From assembly GCF_021699195.1 (NCBI RefSeq), contig NZ_SSXE01000078.1, positions 1 to 40,483 of the forward strand: a DNA stretch of 40,483 nucleotides, given 5' to 3'. Of the stretch, positions 22,704 through 30,706 are shown piece by piece. The stretch comes from Nonomuraea sp. MG754425 (GTDB lineage Bacteria > Actinomycetota > Actinomycetes > Streptosporangiales > Streptosporangiaceae). Position 1 is the stretch's first letter, and each line of letters starts with the position of its first letter. Made by a program: the position numbers and the translations under genes. The notes beneath the pieces are model-generated. The model was not told the origin of the DNA and ran no database searches. It was given only the letters and a program-made list of their open reading frames with translations.

Positions 22704-23929
22704 CAGTCCTGCTTCGGGTAGACGAGTTCGGCGGTCCTGGCCTGCTCGGGCAGGACGATCTCCACCTTCCCGCCCACGTACTGCTGGATCATGTGCGCCT
22801 GCTCCGGACGGCCCTTGTCGTCGAAGGACAGCGGGCCCACGACGGTGTCGAAGGTGCTCTTCCTGATGTGCTCGGTCAGCTTGTCCTGGCACTCCTTGGC
22901 CGCGTCGACGCACTTGACGGCGTTCACGGCGGCCTCGACGATCTGGCCGACGGTGTAGCCGTTGGCCGCGTCCTCGTTGGCCGCGCCGCCGAACAGTTCC
23001 CGGTAGCGGCCGACCATCGCCTGGTTGCCGGTGAAGGTCGCGGTGGCCGACCAGCCGACCGGCGAGAGGATGTGCTCGGCCGCCCCCTTCACCGCGCCGG
23101 GGAACTCGGCGAGCGTCGGCCCGGTCGAGAAGGCCGCGAGCTTGGGCTGCACCTTCAGCTCCTGCAGCGCGCGCACCAGGCCGACCGAGTCCTCGAACTG
23201 CGTGCCGCCCACGACCAGGTCGGGCTCGGCGGCGGCGATCTTGGCGGCGATGGGGGCGAAATCGGTGGTCTCCGGGGGGTACACCTCGTCCACGACCGTC
23301 TTGACGCCGGCCGCGGCCAGCCGGTCGCGCAGCCCGTACGCGGTGCCCTGCGCGAACGGGTCGTCCAGGCTCGCGTACGCGGCCGTCTTGGGCCGCTGGT
23401 CGGCCGGCAGCCCGGTGAGGTAGTCGGCCAGGTAGTCGTAGTGGTCGCTCGCGATGGCCGGGGCCGCGTAGAACAGCCGCTCGAAGCCCTGCTCGAACAC
23501 CTCGGCCGCGGCTCCGGCGGGTTCCACGAAGAGCATGTCGTACGATTCGGCGACCTTCGCCGCGGGGATCACCAGGCGCGAGGAGAACGGCCCGAAGACC
23601 AGGTTCACCTTGTCCTGGGTGATGAGGGATTCGTAGTCGGAGCTGACCCGGTTGGGGTCGGAGGCGTCGTCACGGAAGATCAGCTCGACCTTCCTGCCGA
23701 GCAGGCCGCCCTTGGCGTTCACCTGGTCGGCCCAGACCTGGTACCCCTCCTGGATGCCCTTGCCGGGCTCGGAGAAGTCGCCGGTGAGCGGGAGCGAGAC
23801 GCCGATCTTGACCGGCCCCTGCTGCTGTCCCGGCGGTGGGGCCGCGCCGGGTTCGTCGGACTTCGCGCACGCGGTGAGCGCAAGTGCGCAGATGGACATG
23901 ATCGTCAAAGCCTTGCGAACTCTTGCCAT
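22700..23929 (-). CDS. HAAT/Liv-family periplasmic-type substrate-binding lipoprotein
   Basis: 409 aa from ATG 23929; an upstream ATG at 23974 would put 15 basic residues before the signal and run into the operator. The signal peptide ends in lipobox LTAC with Cys21. The mature protein opens with PVKIGVSLPLTGDFSEPGKGIQEGYQVWADQVNAKGGLLGRKVELIFRDDASDP, characteristic of Leu/Ile/Val-binding-protein relatives (type I bilobal fold). Members bind branched-chain amino acids, amides, urea or aromatic compounds; which applies here is unknown. It is the first gene of the operon. The region upstream holds two LacI-type operators shared with a divergent LacI gene, so expression is probably repressed by that regulator. 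Confidence 0.92.
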   Translation of the reverse strand: MARVRKALTIMSICALALTACAKSDEPGAAPPPGQQQGPVKIGVSLPLTGDFSEPGKGIQEGYQVWADQVNAKGGLLGRKVELIFRDDASDPNRVSSDYESLITQDKVNLVFGPFSSRLVIPAAKVAESYDMLFVEPAGAAAEVFEQGFERLFYAAPAIASDHYDYLADYLTGLPADQRPKTAAYASLDDPFAQGTAYGLRDRLAAAGVKTVVDEVYPPETTDFAPIAAKIAAAEPDLVVGGTQFEDSVGLVRALQELKVQPKLAAFSTGPTLAEFPGAVKGAAEHILSPVGWSATATFTGNQAMVGRYRELFGGAANEDAANGYTVGQIVEAAVNAVKCVDAAKECQDKLTEHIRKSTFDTVVGPLSFDDKGRPEQAHMIQQYVGGKVEIVLPEQARTAELVYPKQDW

Positions 23930-23957
23930 CGAGGAGACCCCCGTCAGAAGAGGCGAA

Positions 23958-23983
23958 CGAAAGCGCTTTCGCAAGCGCTTTCG
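23958..23983. promoter_or_regulatory. Two abutting LacI-family operators between the liv operon and the lacI-type gene
   Basis: A perfect 14-bp palindrome cgaaagcgctttcg at 23958-23971 is followed, with centres 12 bp apart, by cgcaagcgctttcg at 23970-23983 (one base different). The GAAAGCGCTTTC core with central CG is the classic LacI/GalR operator type. The first copy covers the expected -35 position of the LacI gene promoter. The pair lies 29 bases before the binding-protein ATG on the other strand, so both directions can be repressed. Confidence 0.88.
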
Positions 23984-23985
23984 GT

Positions 23986-23991
23986 TACGAT
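23986..23991 (+). promoter_or_regulatory. -10 element TACGAT of the lacI-type gene
   Basis: A TAnnnT hexamer 39 bases before ATG 24031. The -35 position 17 bases upstream falls inside the first LacI operator, which fits autorepression. Confidence 0.5.
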
Positions 23992-24030
23992 TACACGGGA
24001 TTCCGCCCCGGACAAGGGGGTTCGCACGGT

Positions 24031-25071
24031 ATGGCGAAGCGACCTTCCCCGCCCTCCCCGCCCCGGCTGCTCGACGTGGCCAGAGCCGCGGGTGTCTCGC
24101 TGGCCACGGCCTCGCGGGCGATGACCGGCAGCACGGGGGTGAGCGCCGAGGTCGCGGCGCACGTCCAGGCGATCGCCTCCGAGGTGGGCTACGTGCCCAA
24201 CAGCCACGCGCGGGCGCTGGCCGGCGGGCAGGCGTCGATGGTCGGGCTGATCGTGCACGACGTGGGCGACCCCTACTTCGGCGAGATCGCCAGGGGCGTG
24301 CTGCGCGGCACCGAGAGCCGCGGCTACCTGGCGCTGATCAGCCAGACCGAGCGCGACCCGGCGGCGGAGCTGGCCCGCATCCGCGCCCTGCGCGCCCACC
24401 GGGTGACCTCGATCGTGCTGGCCGGGTCCGGTTACGTGGAGGCGGCCACGGAGGCCGACATCGCGGCCGAGCTGCGCTCGTTCACCGCGGCGGGCGGCCG
24501 GGCGGCGGTGATCGGCCGCCATCACCTGCCGGTGGACGCGGTGCTGCCCGACAACGCCGCCGGGGGCGTCACGCTCATGCGTCACCTGCTCGACCTGGGC
24601 CACCGCCGCCTGGGCGTGCTGGGCGGCCCGGCGAACCTGACCACGGTCGAGGACCGGCTGGCCGGGCTGCGCACGGCGTTCGGCGCGGCCGGGCTCGACT
24701 GGCGCTCGGTCCCGGTCGCGCACGGCGACTTCACCAGGGAGGGCGGCGCGGCGGCGACCGCGCGGCTGGTGCGGGCGCGTCCTGACCTGACGGCGGTGGT
24801 GGCGCTGAACGACCCGATGGCGGTGGGGGCGCTGTCGTGGCTGCTCAACGACGGGCGGCGGGTGCCGGACGAGATCTCGGTGGCCGGCTTCGACGACGTG
24901 CCGGTGGCCCAGGACGTGTACCCGGCGCTGACCACGGTGCGGCTGCCCATGGTGGGCATGGGCAAGCAGGCGCTGGAACTGGTGCTCAAGCCTCCGGCGG
25001 CCCGGCCGCGGCGGCGGCGCACCCGGCACGAGCTGGTGGTACGGGCCTCGACGGCCCCGCCGCCCTCCTGA
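24031..25071 (+). CDS. LacI family transcriptional regulator
   Basis: 346 aa from ATG 24031. The helix-turn-helix RLLDVARAAGVSLATASRAMTG (about residues 12-33) and hinge helix NSHARALAGG are followed by a type-I periplasmic-binding fold (VGLIVHDVGDPYFGEIARGV, DNAAGGVTLMRHLLDLGHRRLGVLGG, ALNDPMAVGAL, VSVAGFDD-like VAGFDDVPVAQDVYPALTTVRLP). It is divergent from the Liv operon with paired operators between them, so it probably represses itself and the transporter until its ligand binds. LacI proteins usually sense sugars or nucleosides, which is unusual next to a HAAT transporter. A longer in-frame extension upstream would run through the operators and is rejected. Confidence 0.94.
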   Translation: MAKRPSPPSPPRLLDVARAAGVSLATASRAMTGSTGVSAEVAAHVQAIASEVGYVPNSHARALAGGQASMVGLIVHDVGDPYFGEIARGVLRGTESRGYLALISQTERDPAAELARIRALRAHRVTSIVLAGSGYVEAATEADIAAELRSFTAAGGRAAVIGRHHLPVDAVLPDNAAGGVTLMRHLLDLGHRRLGVLGGPANLTTVEDRLAGLRTAFGAAGLDWRSVPVAHGDFTREGGAAATARLVRARPDLTAVVALNDPMAVGALSWLLNDGRRVPDEISVAGFDDVPVAQDVYPALTTVRLPMVGMGKQALELVLKPPAARPRRRRTRHELVVRASTAPPPS

Positions 25072-25083
25072 GGCCCGGCCGCG

Positions 25084-25500
25084 CTATCCGACGACCCGCA
25101 TCTGCTTGGTCCGGTGGTCGGTGAGGTGCAGGTCGCCGCCGAGCCGCTCCTTGAGCAGGTCCAGCACCTTCCGGCTGGACAGCACCGTCCAGAGTGGCCC
25201 CACCAGGTGGGGGTTGTACTCGGGGGCGGCGTCCATCCAGGCGTCCTTGCCGCGCTGGCTCGCGAACGTCGTGACGAAGAACTCGCCGTCCGGGGTCGCG
25301 CAGTACCCCGTGCGGAGTTCGGCGGCGTTCACCTGCATGCGGGGTGTGCAGCCCACCTTGGCGGAGAGCTGCTCGACGGTCATCGGGGCGGCGGCCGGCC
25401 GCGCGCCGGCCGCGACGTGGCCGGCGCCGCTCGCCGCCGAGCAGCCGGCGACCAGCCCGGCCAGCAGCAGGAAACCAGCCAGACGTGGAAATGTCGTCAT
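25084..25500 (-). CDS. Small lipoprotein, paralogue 1
   Basis: 138 aa. The signal peptide MTTFPRLAGFLLLAGLVAGC ends in a lipobox with Cys20, so it is a membrane-anchored lipoprotein outside the cell membrane. The mature domain has two conserved cysteines (KVGC and GYC), EFFVTTF, DAWMDAAPEYNPHLVGPLWTVL and GDLHLTDHR. I do not recognise a named domain. It is a tandem paralogue of the next gene upstream; from MTVEQL onward roughly two thirds of residues are identical. The gene is convergent with the LacI gene. Confidence 0.8.
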   Translation of the reverse strand: MTTFPRLAGFLLLAGLVAGCSAASGAGHVAAGARPAAAPMTVEQLSAKVGCTPRMQVNAAELRTGYCATPDGEFFVTTFASQRGKDAWMDAAPEYNPHLVGPLWTVLSSRKVLDLLKERLGGDLHLTDHRTKQMRVVG

Positions 25501-25505
25501 GTGCG
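25439..25505. repeat. Copy 1 of a 67-bp direct repeat covering the lipoprotein start and signal peptide
   Basis: Bases 25439-25505 match 25923-25989 at 66 of 67 positions, from the lipobox region through the ATG into the 5' leader. The mature-domain coding sequences outside this stretch have clearly diverged. Confidence 0.9.
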
Positions 25506-25561
25506 GAGGTACGCGGGCCCCGCGCGGCGGGTTCAGACACCTGCCGGACGGGTCTGGGCGG

Positions 25562-25984
25562 CTACTTGGGCGCGGGCGTCATGGAGACGCGGTGGTCGGT
25601 CAGGTGCAGGTCGCCGTTGAGCGGGCCCTTCAGCACCTCCAGCACCTTGAGCGGCCCCAGCACGGTCCAGCGCGGCCCCACGAGGTGCGGGTTGTACTCG
25701 GGCGCGTCGTCCATCCACTCGTCCTTGAGCCGCTCGGTCCTGAAGGTGTTGACGAAGAACTCGCCGGCCTGCGTCTTGCAGTGCGCCGTGCGTATCTCGT
25801 CGGCGTCGACCTGCAGCTTCGGCTTGCAGCCGACCTTGGCGGCGAGCTGCTCGACGGTCATGGGGGCGGGGGCGGGCTCGGCCTGGCCTGCCGCGGCGTA
25901 GTCGCTCCAGCCGCCGCCGGAGGAGCAGCCGGCGACCAGTCCGGCCAGCAGCAGGAAACCAGCCAGACGTGGAAATGTCGTCAT
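25562..25984 (-). CDS. Small lipoprotein, paralogue 2
   Basis: 140 aa from ATG 25984; the longer frame to 26020 is not needed, since the signal peptide starts at MTTFPRL exactly as in the paralogue. The first 21 residues are identical to paralogue 1, with lipidated Cys20, followed by a diverged Ser/Gly/Pro linker and the same two-cysteine domain (KVGC, AHC, EFFVNTF, EWMDDAPEYNPHLVGPRWTVL, GDLHLTDHR). Function unknown. A direct tandem duplication is evident. Only 61 bases separate the two genes, so they may share a transcript. Confidence 0.8.
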   Translation of the reverse strand: MTTFPRLAGFLLLAGLVAGCSSGGGWSDYAAAGQAEPAPAPMTVEQLAAKVGCKPKLQVDADEIRTAHCKTQAGEFFVNTFRTERLKDEWMDDAPEYNPHLVGPRWTVLGPLKVLEVLKGPLNGDLHLTDHRVSMTPAPK

Positions 25985-25989
25985 GTGCG
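25923..25989. repeat. Copy 2 of the 67-bp direct repeat
   Basis: Partner of 25439-25505, offset by 484 bases, with one mismatch (c/t in the signal-peptide coding part). Similarity continues with small gaps a few bases further upstream of the genes. Confidence 0.9.
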
Positions 25990-26036
25990 AGGTTACGCAG
26001 GGCCGCCCGCCGCGGTTCACCCGTTCTCTCGAAGGC

Positions 26037-27050
26037 TCACCGCAGGATGACGCAGCCGCGCGACCGCAGCCGGCCCAGCACCTCCGGCTCGCCGTCGAGC
26101 TTGTTCCAGCGCAGGTCGAGCTTGTCCAGGTCGGGCAGGTCGGCGGGCAGCTCGCGCAGCCGGTTGTTGCGCAGGTCGAGGTGCCGGAGCCCGGCGGGCA
26201 GCCGCGCCGGCAGCTCCGTGAGCAGGTTGTCGCGCACGTCGAGCCGGCTGAGCCCGTCGGGCAGGTTCGCCGGCAGCTCGCGCAGCCGGTTGCCGCGCAG
26301 GTGCAGCTCGCGCAGCCGGGACAGGCCGCCCAGCGTTTCGGGCAGCCGCTCCAGCCGGTTGTTGTACAGCCGCAGCTCGACCAGCGCGGCCATCGAGCCG
26401 AGCGCGCCGGGCAGCCGCTCCAGCCGGTTGTCGGTCAGGTTGAGGTAGGCCAGCCGGTCGAGCCGGCCGATCGACTCGGGCACCTCGGTGAACAGGTTGT
26501 CGCTGAGGTAGAGGTAGTCGGTGAGCGGCAGGTCGCCGACCTCCGGCGGGATCTCGGTGAGCCGGTTGTGCCCCAGATCGAGCATGCGCAGCCGGGACAG
26601 GCCGCCGATCGCGGCGGGGACGGCGGTGAGCGCGTTCTCGGCCAGGTTGAGCGATTCGAGCCCGGTCAGCTTCCACAACGAGCCGGGCACGTCGCTCAGC
26701 CCGTTGCCGCCGGCGGCCAGGTGGCGCAGCGCCGGGGGCAGCCGGTCGGGCAGCGCGCCGACCCGGTTGCCGTACAGGAAGAGGCTCTCCAGGCCGGGCG
26801 GGCAGCCGGGGAAGGCGGTCAGCTCGTTGCCGTCGAGGTGCAGCGCGCGCAGCGCGGACGACCCGGACAGGTCGGGCAGCACGCGCAGGCCGTTGCCGTC
26901 GAGCCGGAGCTCCGCCAGCCCGGCGAGCCCGGCCACCCACTCCGGCACCTCCGTGATCGCGTTCCAGGCCAGGTCGATCAGCCGGACGTCGCCGGGCACG
27001 GCGGGGAAGGCGGTCAGGCCGGAGCCGGGGGCACGCATGGGGCCGATCAT
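26037..27050 (-). CDS. Leucine-rich-repeat protein, coupled to the molybdenum-hydroxylase operon
   Basis: 337 aa from ATG 27050 (ATGA overlap with the stop of the hydroxylase large-subunit gene); ATG 27038 is an alternative. Nearly the whole protein is about 14 leucine-rich repeats of the form LxxLxLxxNxLxxLPxxL. The first nine or so units are 20-24 residues, and the later ones are shorter (20-21 residues, such as LSRLDVRDNLLTELPARLPAG). No signal peptide, membrane helix or fused effector domain is seen, so it is a cytoplasmic protein-binding scaffold by inference. Its position as the last gene of a permease-hydroxylase operon is unexpected and suggests a partner in that complex or simple co-transcription. 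Confidence 0.88.
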   Translation of the reverse strand: MIGPMRAPGSGLTAFPAVPGDVRLIDLAWNAITEVPEWVAGLAGLAELRLDGNGLRVLPDLSGSSALRALHLDGNELTAFPGCPPGLESLFLYGNRVGALPDRLPPALRHLAAGGNGLSDVPGSLWKLTGLESLNLAENALTAVPAAIGGLSRLRMLDLGHNRLTEIPPEVGDLPLTDYLYLSDNLFTEVPESIGRLDRLAYLNLTDNRLERLPGALGSMAALVELRLYNNRLERLPETLGGLSRLRELHLRGNRLRELPANLPDGLSRLDVRDNLLTELPARLPAGLRHLDLRNNRLRELPADLPDLDKLDLRWNKLDGEPEVLGRLRSRGCVILR

Positions 27051-29407
27051 CCCATGCGCGCGGCCCGCAGCTCGAACAGCTCCGACGGGGAGATCGGCAT
27101 GCGGTTGACCTCGATGCCCTCGGCGTCCTCGAGGGCGGAGGCGATGACGGCCGAGACGGGGATCACGCCGGCCTCGCCCGCGCCCTTGACGCCCAGCGGG
27201 TTGAGCGGCGACGGGGTCTCCAGGTGACCGGTCTCGACGTGCGGGATCTCGGTGGCGTACGGCATGAGGAAGTCCATGAACGAGGCGTTGACGAGCTGGC
27301 CGTGCTGGTCGTAGACCATGCGCTCGTACAGCGCGCCGCCGATGCCCTGGGCCACCCCGCCGTGGATCTGCCCCTCCACGATCATCGGGTTGATCAGCCG
27401 CCCGCAGTCGTGCACGACGGCGTAGCGCACGACCTTGATCTCGGCGGTGTCGGGGTCGGTCTCGACGATCGCCGCGTGCATGCCGGCCGCGAACGTGGAC
27501 CTGATCGGCGAGTAGTAGTCGCGCCCCTCCAGCCCCGGCTCCTCCCCCTCGGCGACGGGCGGCCGGTCGGGTGCGGCGGCCCCCGCGAACTGGGTGGCCT
27601 TGGCGGTCTCCTCGTCGAAGGCGTAACGCAGCGGGTTGGCCAGCACCGCCACGGTGGACAGCGGGACGGCCGCCGACGGGGTCCCGGCCACGTGCACGAC
27701 GCCGTCGGCGATCTCCAGGTCGGCCGGGTTCGCCTCCAGCGCGTCGGCGGCGATGCGCAGCGCCTTCTCGCGCACCTTCCGGCAGGCCAGCGCGATGGCG
27801 TTGCCGCTGACGACGGCCGCCCTGGAGGCGAACGTGCCGACGGCGTAGCCGAACCTGCGGGTGTCGCCGGTGACCACGCTGACCCGCTCGATCGGCACGC
27901 CCAGCTCGGTGGCGGCGATCTGGGCGAAGGCGGTCTCGTGGCCCTGCCCCTGCGAGGTGAGGCCGGTCGAGACGTGCACGCGGCCGTCGGAGGTGATCTG
28001 CACGTGCCCGCCCTCGTACGGCCCCACGCCGGTGCCCTCGACGTAGCAGCCGATGCCGATGCCGCGCCCGGGACCGGCCTCGAAGGAGTCCCAGCCGATC
28101 AGCTCCTTGATCATCCGCAGCATCTCGGGGTAGTTCCCGCTGTCGTAGATCAGCGGCCGACCGTCCTGGAAGGTCATCTTCTGGTCGTACGGGAACTCCT
28201 CGGGTCGGATGAAGTTGGCCTCCCGCACCTGCGTGCGGTCCTTGCCCAGGTACCGGGCGATCTTGTCCATGGTGCGTTCCATGCAGAACACCCCCTGGGG
28301 CCGCCCGGCCCCGCGATACGGCGTGACCTGCACGGTGTTGGTGTACACGGCGGTGAACTCGACCCGGTACGAGCCCGGCTTGTACGGCCCCAGCAACTGC
28401 GTGGAGGTGACGATCGGCACGATGATCCCGTACGGGGTGTAGGCGCCGTGGTCGTGCAGGATCGTCACGTCCAGGCCCAGCACCCGCCCGTCGTCGTCGA
28501 AGCCGACCCGCACGTACTGCACCTGGCCCCGCTCGTGCGCCGAGGAGATGAAGTGCTCCCTGCGGTCCTCGGTCCACTTGACCTCGCGCCCGAGCGTCAT
28601 GGCGGCCCACGGGACCAGCACCTCCTCGGGCCACGGGTGCACGATCTTCACGCCGAAGCCGCCGCCCACGTCGGGGGCGATCACCTCGACCTGCGGCAGC
28701 GGCAGCCCGAGCGCGGCGGCCACGGCCATCCGCACGCTGGTGGAGGTCTGGGTGCTGGAGTAGACGCGCAGGTCGCGGCCGTCCCAGCGGGCGTACACGC
28801 CGCGGCCCTCCAGCGGCATGCTGGCGCTGCGCTCGATGTCGAGCCGGAAGGCGAGCGTGTGCGGCGCGGTCTCGATGGCCTCCCTGGCGCCGCGCCCGTC
28901 GGCCGCCGCCACCTCCTGGACGAGGTGCGCGCCGACGTTGCCCGGCACGTCCTCGTGCACGAGCTGGGCGCCCTGCACGGCCTCCTCCAGGCCGACGACC
29001 GGCTTGAGCGGCTCGTAGTCGACCTCGATGAGCGCGCAGGCGTCCTCGGCGGCGTACCGGTCGGCGGCCACCACCATCACCACCGGCTCGCCGACGTGCC
29101 TGACGACGTCCCTGGCCAGCGGGTAGGCGGTGCGCCCGTGGGTGAGCGCGGGGTGCGGGATCAGCAGCGGCAGCGCCCGGCCGACCCGCTCGGGCAGGTC
29201 CTCCCAGGTGTAGACGGCGACCAGCCCCTCCACGTCGAGCGCGGCCGTGACGTCGATGTCGCGGACGCGGGCGTGGGCGTGCGGCGAGCGCACGAACGCC
29301 GCCGCGAGCGCCTCGCGGCCCAGGTCGTCGAGGTAGCGGCCGTTCCCGGTGAGCAGCCTGGGGTCCTCCCGCCGCTGGACGGGCTCGCCGAACAGCTTCG
29401 TCGTCAT
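27047..29407 (-). CDS. Molybdenum hydroxylase large (molybdopterin) subunit, xanthine dehydrogenase/CoxL family
   Basis: 786 aa. The N-terminus GEPVQRREDPRLLTGNGRYLDD, the molybdopterin-binding DVGGGFGVK, TSQGQGHETAFAQI and HDCGRLINPMIVEGQIHGGVAQGIGGAL motifs, and the catalytic Glu in GVKGAGEAG are all present. The active-site loop reads PYRGAGRPQ, not the CSFR-type loop with the copper-binding Cys of form I CO dehydrogenase. It is therefore more likely a hydroxylase of an N-heterocycle or aldehyde than a CO oxidiser. It is encoded with FAD and 2Fe-2S subunits and with an NCS2 base permease upstream, which points to a purine/pyrimidine-like substrate by inference. ATG 29407 overlaps the small-subunit stop (ATGA). 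Confidence 0.92.
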   Translation of the reverse strand: MTTKLFGEPVQRREDPRLLTGNGRYLDDLGREALAAAFVRSPHAHARVRDIDVTAALDVEGLVAVYTWEDLPERVGRALPLLIPHPALTHGRTAYPLARDVVRHVGEPVVMVVAADRYAAEDACALIEVDYEPLKPVVGLEEAVQGAQLVHEDVPGNVGAHLVQEVAAADGRGAREAIETAPHTLAFRLDIERSASMPLEGRGVYARWDGRDLRVYSSTQTSTSVRMAVAAALGLPLPQVEVIAPDVGGGFGVKIVHPWPEEVLVPWAAMTLGREVKWTEDRREHFISSAHERGQVQYVRVGFDDDGRVLGLDVTILHDHGAYTPYGIIVPIVTSTQLLGPYKPGSYRVEFTAVYTNTVQVTPYRGAGRPQGVFCMERTMDKIARYLGKDRTQVREANFIRPEEFPYDQKMTFQDGRPLIYDSGNYPEMLRMIKELIGWDSFEAGPGRGIGIGCYVEGTGVGPYEGGHVQITSDGRVHVSTGLTSQGQGHETAFAQIAATELGVPIERVSVVTGDTRRFGYAVGTFASRAAVVSGNAIALACRKVREKALRIAADALEANPADLEIADGVVHVAGTPSAAVPLSTVAVLANPLRYAFDEETAKATQFAGAAAPDRPPVAEGEEPGLEGRDYYSPIRSTFAAGMHAAIVETDPDTAEIKVVRYAVVHDCGRLINPMIVEGQIHGGVAQGIGGALYERMVYDQHGQLVNASFMDFLMPYATEIPHVETGHLETPSPLNPLGVKGAGEAGVIPVSAVIASALEDAEGIEVNRMPISPSELFELRAARMG

Positions 29408-29883
29408 GCTTCCTCCGCCAGCAGCTCGGCGGCCCGGTGGACGGCCTTGACGATGTTCTGGTAGCCGGTGCAGCGGCACAGGTTGCCGGAGATGCCGTCG
29501 ATCACCTCGTCCTCGGTGGGGGCCGGGTTCTCCCTGAGCAGGGCGGTCACCGTGCACAGGAAGCCCGGCGTGCAGAACCCGCACTGGAGCCCGTGGCACT
29601 CGGCGAACGCGCGCTGCACCGCCGACAGGCCGCCGTCCGCGTCCGCCAGCCCCTCCACGGTGGTGATCTCGGCGCCGTCCACGGTCACCGCGAACGTCAG
29701 GCACGAGCGCACCGGACGGCCGTCGAGCAGCACCGTGCAGCAGCCGCAGACGCCGTGCTCGCAGCCCACGTGGGTGCCGGTCAGACCGAGGTCGTGGCGC
29801 AGGCAGTCGGACAGCAGCCGCCGCGCGGGCACGCCGGTGCGCCTGGGCACGCCGTTGACGATGAGCGTGATCTCATGCTCCAC
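29404..29883 (-). CDS. Molybdenum hydroxylase small subunit, two [2Fe-2S] clusters (CoxS/XdhC-like)
   Basis: 159 aa from GTG 29883. The plant-ferredoxin-type cluster ligands are in GCEHGVCGCCTVLLDG with CLTF beyond, and the second helical cluster is in QCGFCTPGF and NLCRCTGYQNI. It passes electrons from the molybdenum centre to the FAD subunit. The GTG start lies 11 bases inside the medium-subunit gene, and the stop overlaps the large-subunit ATG. Length is normal for the family. Confidence 0.94.
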   Translation of the reverse strand: MEHEITLIVNGVPRRTGVPARRLLSDCLRHDLGLTGTHVGCEHGVCGCCTVLLDGRPVRSCLTFAVTVDGAEITTVEGLADADGGLSAVQRAFAECHGLQCGFCTPGFLCTVTALLRENPAPTEDEVIDGISGNLCRCTGYQNIVKAVHRAAELLAEEA

Positions 29884-30706
29884 GGGCCGCAGCCCCTTCC
29901 CGCGCCGCCTCGCGCAGCGCCCGCTCGGCCAGCACGCCCACCAGATGCCCCCGGTAGGCGGCGGAGGCGTGGATGTCGCCCTCGGGGTCGGTCGCGGCCC
30001 GTACGACGGCCGCCGCCGCCCGCCAGTCGGACCACGCCTCACCCAGCTCGACGACGACGGGGACGGGGCCGACCCCGATGCACGCCACCTTCGCGGAGCG
30101 CGCCGTGACGACCGCGCACACGCCCGCGAGCGCGTAGTCGCCGTGCCGGCGCGAGACCTCCTCGAAGGCGAACCCGCTGCCGGGCGCCAGGGCCGGGAAG
30201 AACGCCGACACCGCCACCTCGTCGGGCTCGACGGCCGACTCCATGGGCCCGACGAAGAAGTCCGCGGCGGGCACCTCCCGGACGGCCACGCCGTCGCCGT
30301 CCCAGCGGGCCAGCCGGACCCGTCCGTCCAGCAGCGCCAGCACGGCGGGCAGTTCGGCGGCCGGGTCGGCGTGCACGAGGCTGCCCACCACGGTGCCCCG
30401 GTTGCGGATCACCGGGTGGGCGACCAGCTTGAGCGCCCGCGTCAGCAGCGGGTGCACCCCGGCCGCCTCGACGTCGGCGTGCCTGGCCGTCGCGCCCACC
30501 CGCACCCCGGCCGGCGTCACCTCGATCTCGTCGAGGCCGGCCACCCGGTTGATGTCCACGAGGTGCTCGGGCGCGGCCAGCCGCATGTTGAGCATGGGGA
30601 TGAGGCTCTGGCCGCCGGCCAGCACCTTGCCGCCCACCTCGGCGAGCGTGCGCACCGCGGCCACGAGGTCGCGGGGCGCGTGGTAGGCGAAGGGCGGCGG
30701 CTTCAC
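29873..30706 (-). CDS. Molybdenum hydroxylase medium subunit, FAD-binding (CoxM-like)
   Basis: 277 aa. The FAD-binding motifs KVLAGGQSLIPMLNMRLA and VIRNRGTVVGSLVHADPAAELPAVL are intact. The N-terminal MKPPPFAYHAPRDLVAAV is standard for CoxM/XDH FAD subunits. Start GTG 30706 overlaps the stop of the NCS2 permease gene (GTGA), so the permease and enzyme are translationally linked. Confidence 0.94.
   Translation of the reverse strand: MKPPPFAYHAPRDLVAAVRTLAEVGGKVLAGGQSLIPMLNMRLAAPEHLVDINRVAGLDEIEVTPAGVRVGATARHADVEAAGVHPLLTRALKLVAHPVIRNRGTVVGSLVHADPAAELPAVLALLDGRVRLARWDGDGVAVREVPAADFFVGPMESAVEPDEVAVSAFFPALAPGSGFAFEEVSRRHGDYALAGVCAVVTARSAKVACIGVGPVPVVVELGEAWSDWRAAAAVVRAATDPEGDIHASAAYRGHLVGVLAERALREAAREGAAARGA

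Noticed and set aside
23923..24030. Upstream extension of the LacI gene in the same frame
   Set aside because: It would translate through the paired operators and the -10 element. The family begins shortly before the helix-turn-helix, as given by ATG 24031.
27047..30706. Annotation of the hydroxylase as aerobic CO dehydrogenase (coxMSL)
   Set aside because: The large-subunit loop reads PYRGAGRPQ without the copper-binding cysteine loop of form I CO dehydrogenase, and a base permease leads the operon.
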